From: Desulfobaccales bacterium
GTDB taxonomy: Bacteria > Desulfobacterota > Desulfobaccia > Desulfobaccales > 0-14-0-80-60-11
DNA length: 64,000 bases
NCBI GenBank assembly: GCA_041648175.1
Contig: JBAZPO010000001.1
Coordinates: forward strand, 310,001 to 374,000
Direction: 5' to 3'
The notes under the pieces are model-generated. The model was not told where the DNA came from and did no database searches. It saw only the letters and a program-made list of their open reading frames with translations. Made by a program: the position numbers and the translations under genes. Below, piece by piece: positions 8,733 to 16,452 of the stretch (position 1 is the stretch's first letter; each line of letters starts with the position of its first letter).

Positions 8733-10190
8733 TTAATTAATTTTCTTTGGCTTGGCCTTCGCCTTGCCAGCTTTCTTCTTGCCCTTGGCCTTTTTGGGCT
8801 CGCCGCTCTCTGGGGCTGCCGCCTGCGCCACCGAAGCCCCCGCCTGGGCCCAGACCTTTTCCACCTGATCCCTAATCCAGTGGGGGTCCCACCACTCCAG
8901 GGGATCGACAAACTCACCCTGGAGGTTGATGGCGAAATGGAGATGATCGCCGGCCGCCAGGCCCGTGGTGCCGGTTTGCCCCAGGACCGCGCCTTTCTGC
9001 AGCTTATCCCCCACCTTCACGTCGATCTTGCTCATATGACTATAGCTGGAGAAAACCCCCAGGCCATGGTCCAGCATCACCGTCTTTCCATAAATCCCCA
9101 GGTCATCGGCATAGACTACCACGCCGTTATTCCCGGCATACACCGGGCTGTTCACCAGGGAAGCCAGGTCCTCGCCCAGATGCGTCTGCTGATCCACGGC
9201 TTTGCCCTGATACATATAAGTGCGCCGGTCGCCAAACCGTGCCATGGGTTTGCCATAAAACCGTTGGAAGGCTCCGACCCATAAGGGCTGGGGGGCGCTG
9301 TGGGAGCTGACTTTCTGGAACGTCTCGTGATTAAGCTTGCGCGTATTCCGGTTGACCTCCAGATAGGACCCCAGCAAGTCGTTGGGATTGGGCACCGGCA
9401 GGCTGGTGGCCACCTTGCGCAGAAAGCCGTCCGGGAGGTTGAGGTTGTCATGCCGCCACTTCCGGGGCTTGGACTTCAAAGACACCGACTGCTTGATTTC
9501 ATTGCCCAAAGACGGCCGGGCCACAAGTTCCACCGGGAAGGTATTGGGTCCTTCCTGAGGCACCGCGAACAGCACCACATAGTCCCCTTTGCCCCCCTTG
9601 GGGTTGGGGAAACCCTGAAAGAACCGCCCCCCCACCATGACGCCCGACTCTTTAACCTCTTTGTTAAGCCGGTAGCCGATCACGCCGGTCCCCCCGGCAT
9701 GCAGCAGGTGACTCACCCCTTGATACGTCAGGTTGACGGGCACCAAATCGATAACCACGTCCCGGCTGAACGACGCGGTGTGACCCCGAAACAGGCGGTG
9801 CCAGGAGCGGTCCCAGGCCTGGACGTTCAAGGTGGCCTTGCCCTCCTGGAAACCCAGGGCCTTGGGCTCTAAAATCACCTGCAGATCCACGGTCTCACCC
9901 TTGCCGCCTCCCGGAGGAAAGGTGCGATCCAGCACCACCTTACTCTGGCCCCCCTGGGAAAAGGTGACCTTGACCGCCTTCAAGCCGCTGCTCTGATCTG
10001 CGGCATCCACCGTCAGGACGGTTTTAGCCCCTACCACCTCCACCGGGGTTTTCAGCGCCACCGTGGGATCGTCGAAGTCCAGGCGGCCCACCGCCAGCCA
10101 CACCAGCAGGACGATAAGGCCTAGCCCAATCGCAACCCACACTACGTTGCCGAACTTGCGTCCCCAACGCTGTTTCCAGTTCTTGCCCAT
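8733..10190 (-). CDS. Membrane-anchored M23 (LytM) family metallopeptidase
   Basis: A short cytoplasmic head (WKQRWGRKFG) is followed by one transmembrane helix (about 15-34), a large periplasmic region (40-330) resembling beta-sandwich or Ig-like folds, and a C-terminal peptidase M23 domain. Zinc ligands are visible as H337-x3-D341 and the HxH pair H416/H418 (GDHLHFAI). The enzyme should cleave peptidoglycan cross-links, or act as a regulator if inactive; all expected ligands are present. The protein ends in a Lys/Ala-rich tail of about 25 residues, unusual for a periplasmic enzyme and perhaps wall- or nucleic-acid-binding. The gene is transcribed alone and lies divergent from copA. Confidence 0.85.
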   Translation of the reverse strand: MGKNWKQRWGRKFGNVVWVAIGLGLIVLLVWLAVGRLDFDDPTVALKTPVEVVGAKTVLTVDAADQSSGLKAVKVTFSQGGQSKVVLDRTFPPGGGKGETVDLQVILEPKALGFQEGKATLNVQAWDRSWHRLFRGHTASFSRDVVIDLVPVNLTYQGVSHLLHAGGTGVIGYRLNKEVKESGVMVGGRFFQGFPNPKGGKGDYVVLFAVPQEGPNTFPVELVARPSLGNEIKQSVSLKSKPRKWRHDNLNLPDGFLRKVATSLPVPNPNDLLGSYLEVNRNTRKLNHETFQKVSSHSAPQPLWVGAFQRFYGKPMARFGDRRTYMYQGKAVDQQTHLGEDLASLVNSPVYAGNNGVVVYADDLGIYGKTVMLDHGLGVFSSYSHMSKIDVKVGDKLQKGAVLGQTGTTGLAAGDHLHFAINLQGEFVDPLEWWDPHWIRDQVEKVWAQAGASVAQAAAPESGEPKKAKGKKKAGKAKAKPKKIN

Positions 10191-10272
10191 GGGTGTATAG
10201 TATCAGGTATAGGCCTAGGGAGCAAGAAGTGGCCCGGCTTTCCTCCAGACTAGCAATCGCAGGAGACGCCTC

Positions 10273-12498
10273 ATGGCAGCAAGCGAAGAAATCATTCTCT
10301 CCGTAGGGGGCATGCACTGCGCCGCCTGCGTAGCCCGGGTGGAGCGCGCCCTGACCGCCGCCCCCGGCGTCGAATTGGCCACGGTCAACCTCGCCACTCG
10401 ACAAGCCCGGATTCGCTATAATTCCCACCTGACCAACCCCGATGCCCTCACCCAGGTGGTGACCGGCGCCGGTTATGAAGTTGAGGCCGCGACCAAAGAG
10501 CAACGGGCTCCAAAATCGCCTGAGGCCGAGGTTAAAGAATTTCGCCGCCGCTTCCTCCTGGCCCTGCTGTTAAGCCTGCCGGTGTGGCTCTTCATGGTCC
10601 CGGGGGTGATGGCCGCCATCGGCCTCAGCCACCACACCATGGCCTTCATCCTGCTCATCTTTGCCACTCCGGTGATGTTTTATTCCGGCGCCCCGTTCTT
10701 TGCCGGGGCCGTGAACGCCGCCCGGCACCTGTCCACCAACATGGATACCCTGGTAGCCCTGGGCACCTCCGCCGCCTACTTCTACTCCGCCTGGGTCACC
10801 TTCTTTCCCGAGAGCGTCGCCGCCGCGGGCCACGACCCTGCAGTCTACTACGACACCGCAGTGATGATCATCACCTTCATCCTCCTGGGCCGCTGGCTGG
10901 AAGCCCGCACCCGAGGCCGGGCCTCGGAAGCGCTGCGCCGCCTCTTTGCCCTGGCCCCACCCACCGCCCGGGTGCGCCGGGATGGCCAGGAACTGGAACT
11001 GCCTCTGTCTGAAGTCGCGGTTGGCGACCTGGTGGTGGTGCGGCCGGGTGAGAAAATCCCCGTGGACGGCATCGTCGCGGAAGGCAACAGCAGCGTGGAC
11101 GAGTCCATGCTCACCGGCGAAAGCATGCCCGTGGCCAAGGAACCGGGGGCCGAAGTCTGGGGCGCCACCTTGAACCACCGGGGGTTTTTGGTCTTCAAGG
11201 CCACCCGGGTGGGACAAGACATGGTGCTCTCCCAGATCATCCGCTTGGTGGAGCAGGCCCAGACCAGCAAAGCCCCCATCGAGCGCTTGGTGGATAAGGT
11301 AGCCGGCATCTTCGTGCCGGTGGTTATGGGTTTGGCGGCGGCAACCTTTCTGGCCTGGTACTTCTGGGGTCCACCTCCCACCTTTAGCCGGGCCATCATC
11401 GGCATGGTGGCGGTGCTCATCATCGCCTGCCCTTGCGCCATGGGCCTGGCCACCCCCACCGCGGTCATGGTAGGCTCGGGCCGAGGCGCGGAATTGGGCA
11501 TCCTCATGCGGGGCGGCGAAGCCCTGGAGCGGGCCTACCGCCTCACCACCGTCATCTTCGATAAGACCGGCACCCTCACCCGGGGCACTCCCCAGGTCAC
11601 TGACGTCCACACCTGGGAGCATTGGAGCGCACAGGCGGTCCTGGCTCACGCCGCGGCCCTGGAGGCGAAATCGGAGCACCCCCTGGCTGAGGCCGTCACC
11701 CACGCCGCAGGAGCCCAGGGCCTGACCTTGCCACGTGTTGAGGATTTCCAGGCCGTGCCGGGGCTGGGGGTGGAGGCCAAGATCGACGGTCAAGCAGTAA
11801 TCTTGGGGAACCTGGCCTTTCTCTCCCAGCAAGGTATCTCCTCCCCGCTTATCAACCATCAGCAGGACCAACTGTCCCGTGAGGGCAAAACCGCCATCTT
11901 TCTGGCCGTGGCAGGTCTTCCCGTGGGGGTGATTGCCGCGGCCGACACCTTAAAGCCCCGGGCCGCCAAGACCGTGGCCGCCTTGAAGAATATGGGGTTG
12001 AAAATCCTCTTGTTGAGCGGCGACAACAAAATGACCGCCGCGGCAGTGGCCAAAAGTATCGGCATCGAGGACGTGCTGGCGGAAGTGCTCCCCGGTGATA
12101 AGGCCCTAAAAGTCATGGAACTGCAAGCCCATGGCGAAGTGGTGGCCATGGTGGGCGACGGCATCAACGACGCCCCGGCCCTGGCCGCGGCCGATGTGGG
12201 CATCGCTTTAGGCACCGGCGCCGACGTGGCCTTAGAGGCCGCGGACCTAACCCTCATCCGGGACGACCTGGACCTGATCCCCGCGGCCATCAACCTCTCC
12301 CGGCAGATGATGCGCATCATCCGCCAGAACCTCTTCTGGGCCTTCTGCTACAACGTCGTGGCTATCCCCGTAGCCGCGGGCGCCTTCTACCCGCTGTGGG
12401 GCTGGACCCTCAACCCGGCCCTGGCCGCCGCAGCCATGGCCATGAGCTCAGTCAGCGTCGTGACCAACTCCTTGCGCCTGCGGCGTTTCAAAGCGTGA
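10273..12498 (+). CDS. copA: Copper-exporting P1B-type ATPase
   Basis: This 741-aa ATPase pumps Cu(I) out of the cytoplasm. One N-terminal heavy-metal-binding domain carries GMHCAAC (C16, C19). The transmembrane metal site is CPC (C386, C388). The phosphorylation site is DKTGT at D430 and the hinge is GDGIND at 628-633. The last membrane helices carry YN and MAMSSVSVVTNS, the signature of Cu(I) transporters (P1B-1). A GGAG sits nine bases before the ATG. No copper chaperone or CsoR/CueR regulator gene is next to it. The gene is followed by a large GC-rich hairpin. Confidence 0.93.
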   Translation: MAASEEIILSVGGMHCAACVARVERALTAAPGVELATVNLATRQARIRYNSHLTNPDALTQVVTGAGYEVEAATKEQRAPKSPEAEVKEFRRRFLLALLLSLPVWLFMVPGVMAAIGLSHHTMAFILLIFATPVMFYSGAPFFAGAVNAARHLSTNMDTLVALGTSAAYFYSAWVTFFPESVAAAGHDPAVYYDTAVMIITFILLGRWLEARTRGRASEALRRLFALAPPTARVRRDGQELELPLSEVAVGDLVVVRPGEKIPVDGIVAEGNSSVDESMLTGESMPVAKEPGAEVWGATLNHRGFLVFKATRVGQDMVLSQIIRLVEQAQTSKAPIERLVDKVAGIFVPVVMGLAAATFLAWYFWGPPPTFSRAIIGMVAVLIIACPCAMGLATPTAVMVGSGRGAELGILMRGGEALERAYRLTTVIFDKTGTLTRGTPQVTDVHTWEHWSAQAVLAHAAALEAKSEHPLAEAVTHAAGAQGLTLPRVEDFQAVPGLGVEAKIDGQAVILGNLAFLSQQGISSPLINHQQDQLSREGKTAIFLAVAGLPVGVIAAADTLKPRAAKTVAALKNMGLKILLLSGDNKMTAAAVAKSIGIEDVLAEVLPGDKALKVMELQAHGEVVAMVGDGINDAPALAAADVGIALGTGADVALEAADLTLIRDDLDLIPAAINLSRQMMRIIRQNLFWAFCYNVVAIPVAAGAFYPLWGWTLNPALAAAAMAMSSVSVVTNSLRLRRFKA

Positions 12499-12502
12499 TA
12501 TC

Positions 12503-12548
12503 TTGGGGGAGGGGGCCGGGGGCGAAAGCCCCTGCAGCCCTCCCCCAA
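12503..12548 (+). terminator. GC-rich hairpin after copA
   Basis: An 11-bp outer stem (TTGGGGGAGGG with CCCTCCCCCAA) encloses an inner GGGGGC-GAAA-GCCCCT hairpin. It lies five bases after the copA stop. There is no T run, so it may act as an mRNA-stabilising structure or a Rho-independent terminator of atypical form. Confidence 0.5.
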
Positions 12549-12563
12549 ACCCCATAGTAATGT

Positions 12564-12584
12564 ATGGTGCGCACTGCGCACCAT
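12564..12584. repeat. Dispersed palindrome, GGTGCGCA type
   Basis: Perfect arms ATGGTGCGC and GCGCACCAT are separated by three bases. Related copies occur at 31203-31219, 51671-51687 and 57275-57291. Confidence 0.75.
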
Positions 12585-12656
12585 TTCATTTTGGATAGAG
12601 CTCATATCTTGCATAAACTCATTGAAAGTATTATGATTTGTTGGAGGATCGAGGCT

Positions 12657-12857
12657 ATGAACAAGATCGAGAAAATCGGACGTGAAATTCAGGAATTTTC
12701 GCCCGCAGAACTGTCGGCTTTTCGCAAGTGGTTCCATGACTTCGATGCCGAGGCCTGGGACCTTCAAATAGAAGAGGATGTCCAGGCGGGCAAATTAGAC
12801 GCCTTGGCGGAAGCCGCACTCGAGGCTTTGGAATGCGGCAAATGTAACGAGATTTGA
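12657..12857 (+). CDS. Small antitoxin-like protein
   Basis: This 66-aa acidic protein begins at ATG 12657, which has GGAGG eight bases upstream; an earlier in-frame GTG-type start at 12564 would run through a repeat and is unlikely. The sequence IQEFSPAELSAFRKWF...DFDAEAWD and KLDALAEAAL matches small antitoxin components commonly found before RelE/ParE-like toxins. Its stop overlaps the start of the next gene (TTGA), the tight coupling typical of type II toxin-antitoxin pairs. Such antitoxins bind and neutralise the toxin and usually repress the pair's own promoter. No operator was recognised. Confidence 0.65.
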   Translation: MNKIEKIGREIQEFSPAELSAFRKWFHDFDAEAWDLQIEEDVQAGKLDALAEAALEALECGKCNEI

Positions 12858-13108
12858 AACATTCCGCCTCCCCGCAGTTCTGGACCTGCCTAAGGGCTCT
12901 CCCCAAACCGGTTCAGCAGCTTGCCGGCAAAAGCTTCGCACTGCTGAAAAACGACCCCCGTCATCCTTCTTTGCATTTCAAACAGATTGGCCGCTTTTGG
13001 TCAGTCCGCATCGGGCTATCTCATCGTGCTTTGGGTATCGGCATCTCCGATGGGGTGTTGTGGTTTTGGATAGGTAGCCACGCTGATTACGATAACCTGA
13101 TTGGCTAA
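12854..13108 (+). CDS. RelE/ParE-superfamily toxin-like protein
   Basis: This 84-aa basic protein starts at a TTG that overlaps the antitoxin stop. The pattern FxLLKNDPRHPSLHFKQIGRFWSVRIGLSHRALG, followed by WFWIGSHADYDNLI, is the core of small RelE/ParE-like toxins: a beta-hairpin with Arg/His and a terminal H-x2-Y-D. These act as ribosome-dependent mRNA interferases or gyrase inhibitors; the target here is not deducible. The pair stands alone between copA and glgA, as expected of a mobile addiction module. Confidence 0.7.
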   Translation: MKHSASPQFWTCLRALPKPVQQLAGKSFALLKNDPRHPSLHFKQIGRFWSVRIGLSHRALGIGISDGVLWFWIGSHADYDNLIG

Positions 13109-13137
13109 CCGCCTGTTGAGGAATACTGCAGATAAAA

Positions 13138-13167
13138 GGGCGGCCCAACGGGTCGCCCCTTCTTATT
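13138..13167 (+). terminator. Intrinsic terminator of the toxin-antitoxin pair
   Basis: Stem GGGCGGCCC (13138-13146) pairs with GGGTCGCCC (13150-13158) across a 3-base loop and is followed by CTTCTTATT. Confidence 0.6.
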
Positions 13168-13185
13168 GGGGTTGGGGGATGGGGT

Positions 13186-13241
13186 CTGGGGAAGGGGCGG
13201 CAGGGGCCGCTTACGAAAAAGCCCCTGGCCCCCTTCCCCAG
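13186..13241. terminator. Long GC hairpin after the glgA stop
   Basis: CTGGGGAAGGGG and CAGGGGC pair with GCCCCTG and CCCTTCCCCAG around a loop containing AAAAA. It ends five bases from the glgA stop codon and probably serves the minus strand. Confidence 0.45.
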
Positions 13242-13246
13242 CTTTC

Positions 13247-14701
13247 TCACACCAAACTCTTATACAGTTCCAAATAAGCCTTCGCCGACACCTTCCAGGA
13301 AAAATCCTGTGCCATGGCGTGGAGCATGATGCGCTGCCACAGGTCCTTATTGGCATAAGCGTCCAGCGCGGTATGGATCGCTTTCAGGAACGCCTCCGGG
13401 GTGTAGTCGCTGAACACAAAGCCGGTGCCCAGAGTCTTGGGGTCGCCCACCGGGGTTACCGTGTCCGCCAGGCCCCCGGTTTCCCGGACCACGGGAATGG
13501 TGCCGTACTTCATGGAGTAAATCTGGTTTAAGCCGCAGGGCTCGTAGCGCGACGGCATGAGGAACATGTCGGCCCCGGCTTCCATGAGGTGGGCCATCTG
13601 GTTATTAAAGGCGATCTTCGCCCCCAGCTTGCCCCTGTATTTGGGGGCCTCGGCCGTGAGCCAGCGGTGGTACTTCTCGTCCCCGGTCCCCAGGATCACC
13701 AGCATCAGCTTCAGTTTCATGAGCTTGGGCAAAATTTCGGCTAACAGATCAAAGCCCTTCTGGTCTGCCAGCCGGGAGATTACGGCCAGGATGGGGGCCT
13801 CAGCCAGGTCCTGGGACAGGTCGAAGGCCTCCATCAGGGCAGCCTTGTTCGCGGCCTTGCCACCCAAATCCTTCGGGCTGAACGCGGCCGGGATCAGGGA
13901 GTCGGTCTCGGGGCTCCAATCCTGATAATCCACGCCATTCAAGATGCCGTGTAACTGCTCGGCCCGGGTTTTCAGCACCCCCTCCAGGCCATAGCCGAGT
14001 TCCTCGGTCTGGATCTCCACGCTGTAGCGGGGGCTCACGGTGGTAACCGCGTCGGCGCAGACGATGCCGCCCTTGAGCAGGTTGATCTGGCCGTAGTACT
14101 CCAGGCCGTCGATGGAGAAAAAGGACCAATCCAGGCCCAACAAAGGATATTTTTCCTTGGTAAAGAGACCCTGATAGGCCAGATTGTGAATGGTGAACAC
14201 CGTTTTCGCCTTGGCGAAGACCGCCTCACCGGCCCAGCGCTGCTTCAGGTACACCGGCACCAAAGCACTCTGCCAGTCATGGCAATGGATCACGTCGGGG
14301 GTAAAGTCCAGGGCCCGGCAAAAGGGCAGAACTGCGCCGCAGAAAAAGGCGAAGCGCTCCAGGTTGTCAAAGTAATCTCCCCGGGGGGTGCCGTAGAGCT
14401 GGCTGCGGTCGTAAAATTCGTCCCGCTCCACAAAATAGAACGGCGAGCCCGACTCCGCTGGGGCCTTGAGATTGAAGGTGTGGTTGATCAACCCCAGGTT
14501 CACTTCCAGATCCTCGGCGATGGTGGTGGTGGGCGCCTTCCCCTGCTTCACCATGCCATAATAGGGCATAAGAACCTTGACTTCCGCCCCCTGCTCTATA
14601 AGGGCCTGGGGCAGCGTGCCCACAACATCGGCCAGCCCCCCGGTCTTGGCAAAAGGCACTCCCTCCGAAGCAACGAACAGCACACGCGGTTTCTGGCCCA
14701 T
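13247..14701 (-). CDS. glgA: Glycogen synthase (GT5)
   Basis: This 484-aa enzyme transfers glucose from ADP-glucose to the growing alpha-1,4-glucan. Visible motifs are the N-terminal KTGGLADV (K19-V26, nucleotide-sugar binding), HCHDWQSALVP, the HNLAYQGLF loop and the C-terminal EPCGLNQIYSMKYGTIPVVRETGGLADTV that holds the catalytic glutamate region. Length matches bacterial GlgA. The start at 14701 has AAGGAG six bases before ATG. No glgB, glgC or glgP is adjacent, so glycogen genes are dispersed. The downstream neighbour on the minus strand is the toxin-antitoxin pair in opposite orientation. Confidence 0.95.
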   Translation of the reverse strand: MGQKPRVLFVASEGVPFAKTGGLADVVGTLPQALIEQGAEVKVLMPYYGMVKQGKAPTTTIAEDLEVNLGLINHTFNLKAPAESGSPFYFVERDEFYDRSQLYGTPRGDYFDNLERFAFFCGAVLPFCRALDFTPDVIHCHDWQSALVPVYLKQRWAGEAVFAKAKTVFTIHNLAYQGLFTKEKYPLLGLDWSFFSIDGLEYYGQINLLKGGIVCADAVTTVSPRYSVEIQTEELGYGLEGVLKTRAEQLHGILNGVDYQDWSPETDSLIPAAFSPKDLGGKAANKAALMEAFDLSQDLAEAPILAVISRLADQKGFDLLAEILPKLMKLKLMLVILGTGDEKYHRWLTAEAPKYRGKLGAKIAFNNQMAHLMEAGADMFLMPSRYEPCGLNQIYSMKYGTIPVVRETGGLADTVTPVGDPKTLGTGFVFSDYTPEAFLKAIHTALDAYANKDLWQRIMLHAMAQDFSWKVSAKAYLELYKSLV

Positions 14702-14717
14702 GGGCTCTCCTTGTGGC

Positions 14718-14849
14718 AGCTGTCAGCGATCAGCTTTCAGCCTAAAAACTCCGCCGGATCAGGTTAAAATCTACGGCGCCATGCAAGATACGATATTAAT
14801 CCTTGGTCTTGTCTTTAAGCTGACCACTGATAGCTGAAAGCTGACCGCT
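14718..14849. repeat. Repeat unit with inverted CAGCTTTCAGC arms
   Basis: AGCTGTCAGCGATCAGCTTT (from 14718) and its inverted relative GATAGCTGAAAGCTGACCGCT (about 14829-14849) flank about 90 bp between glgA and the NYN gene. Such GCTGA/TCAGC units are common dispersed elements. Confidence 0.5.
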
Positions 14850-15663
14850 AATACTTATAAATCAACTCAATATCCGACGCCACGAAGCCTTTTTCGCCTT
14901 CGCTGAGGTTGAACTCGAAGATATAATCGCGGCTGGGCAAGTTCTCGGCATGGATCCCCGGCGGCAGGTCTTTTTCCATAAAAAACACCGAAGTATAGGG
15001 GGATTCTTCCAGGCGCGTGTCGGTAATCCATACCTTGCCGAAGCTGTGCATGAATCGGAAAAAGCCATAGGAGCGGTCCAAAAAGTATTTCGTGCACACC
15101 CCCCGGACCCGGCTGCCCACCTCCCCCCAGGCGGGAGCCCCCGCGGCGGGCGGGGTGGTGGGCAATAACCCCGGCACCAAGTACCCGGGGACGAACAGGT
15201 CCACTTCCCGGCGCAGCCGCATCGATACATTGGCAAAGGCCACCAGTTCCACCCGGCAGCCCTTGTTCTGCGCCATGGTCACCACGCTGCAGAAATCACC
15301 GTCACCGGTGAACAAGTAGATCAGGTCCAGGCGGTCCGATTGCGACACGATGTCCAGCCCCATTTCCATATCCAGATTGGCCTTGCCGTAGGTGCGGCCG
15401 GAATCATCCGTGTACCAGCGGATCGCCTTCTCCACGGCTTTGAAACCCAAATCCCGCAACGTCAGGATAAAATTCAAGGTCGTTTTGTAATTGGGATCAG
15501 AGACGGCGCGCTCTTCGTCAAGGGCTACATAGGCATTCAGTCGCATCACTTCATCGCCGTCCCGGGCAACAAAACGCCGGATCACTTCATAGCGCATCCC
15601 GTAGCCGCCGTTCCGCATGATATTCATAGAGTCAACATAGACTCCGACTCGACGGTTGGCCAT
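14848..15663 (-). CDS. NYN-domain RNase-like protein with C-terminal cold-shock-like domain
   Basis: The first 150 residues form a NYN/PIN-fold ribonuclease-like domain of the LabA type: VDSMNI at about 10-15 (first acidic residue), KANLDMEMGLDI and FTGDGDF (further acidic active-site residues). The last 85 residues look like a cold-shock or S1-type OB fold: VRGVCTKYFLDRSYGFFRF, VFFMEKDLP and EFNLSEGEKGFVASDI. They are joined by a Pro/Ala-rich linker. Predicted role is an RNA-binding nuclease, possibly in RNA turnover; this is inference from the domains. It is transcribed alone. NYN proteins with OB-fold partners are known but poorly characterised. Confidence 0.75.
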   Translation of the reverse strand: MANRRVGVYVDSMNIMRNGGYGMRYEVIRRFVARDGDEVMRLNAYVALDEERAVSDPNYKTTLNFILTLRDLGFKAVEKAIRWYTDDSGRTYGKANLDMEMGLDIVSQSDRLDLIYLFTGDGDFCSVVTMAQNKGCRVELVAFANVSMRLRREVDLFVPGYLVPGLLPTTPPAAGAPAWGEVGSRVRGVCTKYFLDRSYGFFRFMHSFGKVWITDTRLEESPYTSVFFMEKDLPPGIHAENLPSRDYIFEFNLSEGEKGFVASDIELIYKY

Positions 15664-16226
15664 AATATTTTAACTCCTTATTATTCCTGCGAAACTAATA
15701 TCCGCAAGCAACCTCAGGGGGCCCCGGACCGGCTCCAGGAGAAGCTGGTCGGCCAGACCGGACATCCAAGTGGCTGGAAATTATTTATGAACTGCCCACA
15801 ATACCATCACTAATAAAGTCGGTCCTCAAGGCCGCGGCCCAAAAGGCCGGGCATCGTTCAACACCTTGCCTTCCCTCGTCGGGGGGGCTTCTAAAAATTT
15901 TGGCAGGAAAGGCAGACAAGCACAATGCTCCGCTCCCAACCATTTGAGTGAAGTCAGGCCCCGTTCTTGAAGGCGAGCCGCGGAAGTAACGGGGCCAGGC
16001 CAGGTCTGCGCTTTAGGCCACGTGCCGGCCTTTGCCTTCCTCCCGCCTTTAACCATGAAAGTTTAGAGAAAAAAAGCCCAAGCTGCAAGCTAGTTCTCCA
16101 GAGCCATACCTCCCGCAGATTCCCAGGGTTGCGGACCGGTGGAAGATTCCTTATGTTAGAGTAGGCACCGCCGGTCAACGGCCAAACAGGACAATTGCCA
16201 AAAGAGGCTCTTGCAAAAAGCCTTTT
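15664..16226. other. Long intergenic region without a recognised gene
   Basis: No supported coding frame is seen. The clearest structure is a perfect 9-bp hairpin, GGCCCCGTT (15957-15965) with AACGGGGCC (15988-15996), around a 22-base loop. No tRNA or known RNA family was recognised. The region ends in the repeat at 16227. Confidence 0.4.
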
Positions 16227-16309
16227 TGTCATCCTGAGCGGAGCGCAGGATCTCATATTTTCCTCTATTTTTTGAGATTCTTCGGTCGCTTCTCTCCCTT
16301 AGAATGACA
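16227..16309. repeat. Long form of the TGTCATCCTGAG palindromic repeat
   Basis: About 28-base arms begin TGTCATCCTGAGCGGAGCG and end AGAATGACA, with a short AT spacer. It is the extended version of the element at 5991-6038 and could fold into one long stem. Confidence 0.8.
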
Positions 16310-16355
16310 GACTAGGAGACTTTTGCCAGCGGCTCAAAAGTTCCTTCATCTTTTT

Positions 16356-16398
16356 CCCTCTCCCCCCAGCGTGGAGAGAGGGTTAGAGTAAGGGGTGG
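16356..16398. repeat. CCCTCTCCCC...GAGAGGG dispersed repeat
   Basis: A C-rich arm, a short spacer and a GAGAGGGTTAGAGTAAGGGG arm. The same theme recurs at 19862-19902, 29631-29668 and 44988-45058. Confidence 0.6.
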
Positions 16399-16452
16399 AT
16401 AAGAAAAGACTTTTGGCCATAAGGATAATAAGTTAGGAATCCAGGACAGAAT

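Noticed and set aside
10570..11871. 433-codon open frame on the minus strand
   Set aside because: It is the antisense shadow of copA in GC-rich DNA. Its protein is Gly/His/Gln-rich with no family motifs.
15664..16226. Possible structured RNA gene in the long gap before zwf
   Set aside because: Only one clear hairpin was found. Signatures of RNase P RNA, tmRNA, 6S RNA or tRNA were looked for and not seen.
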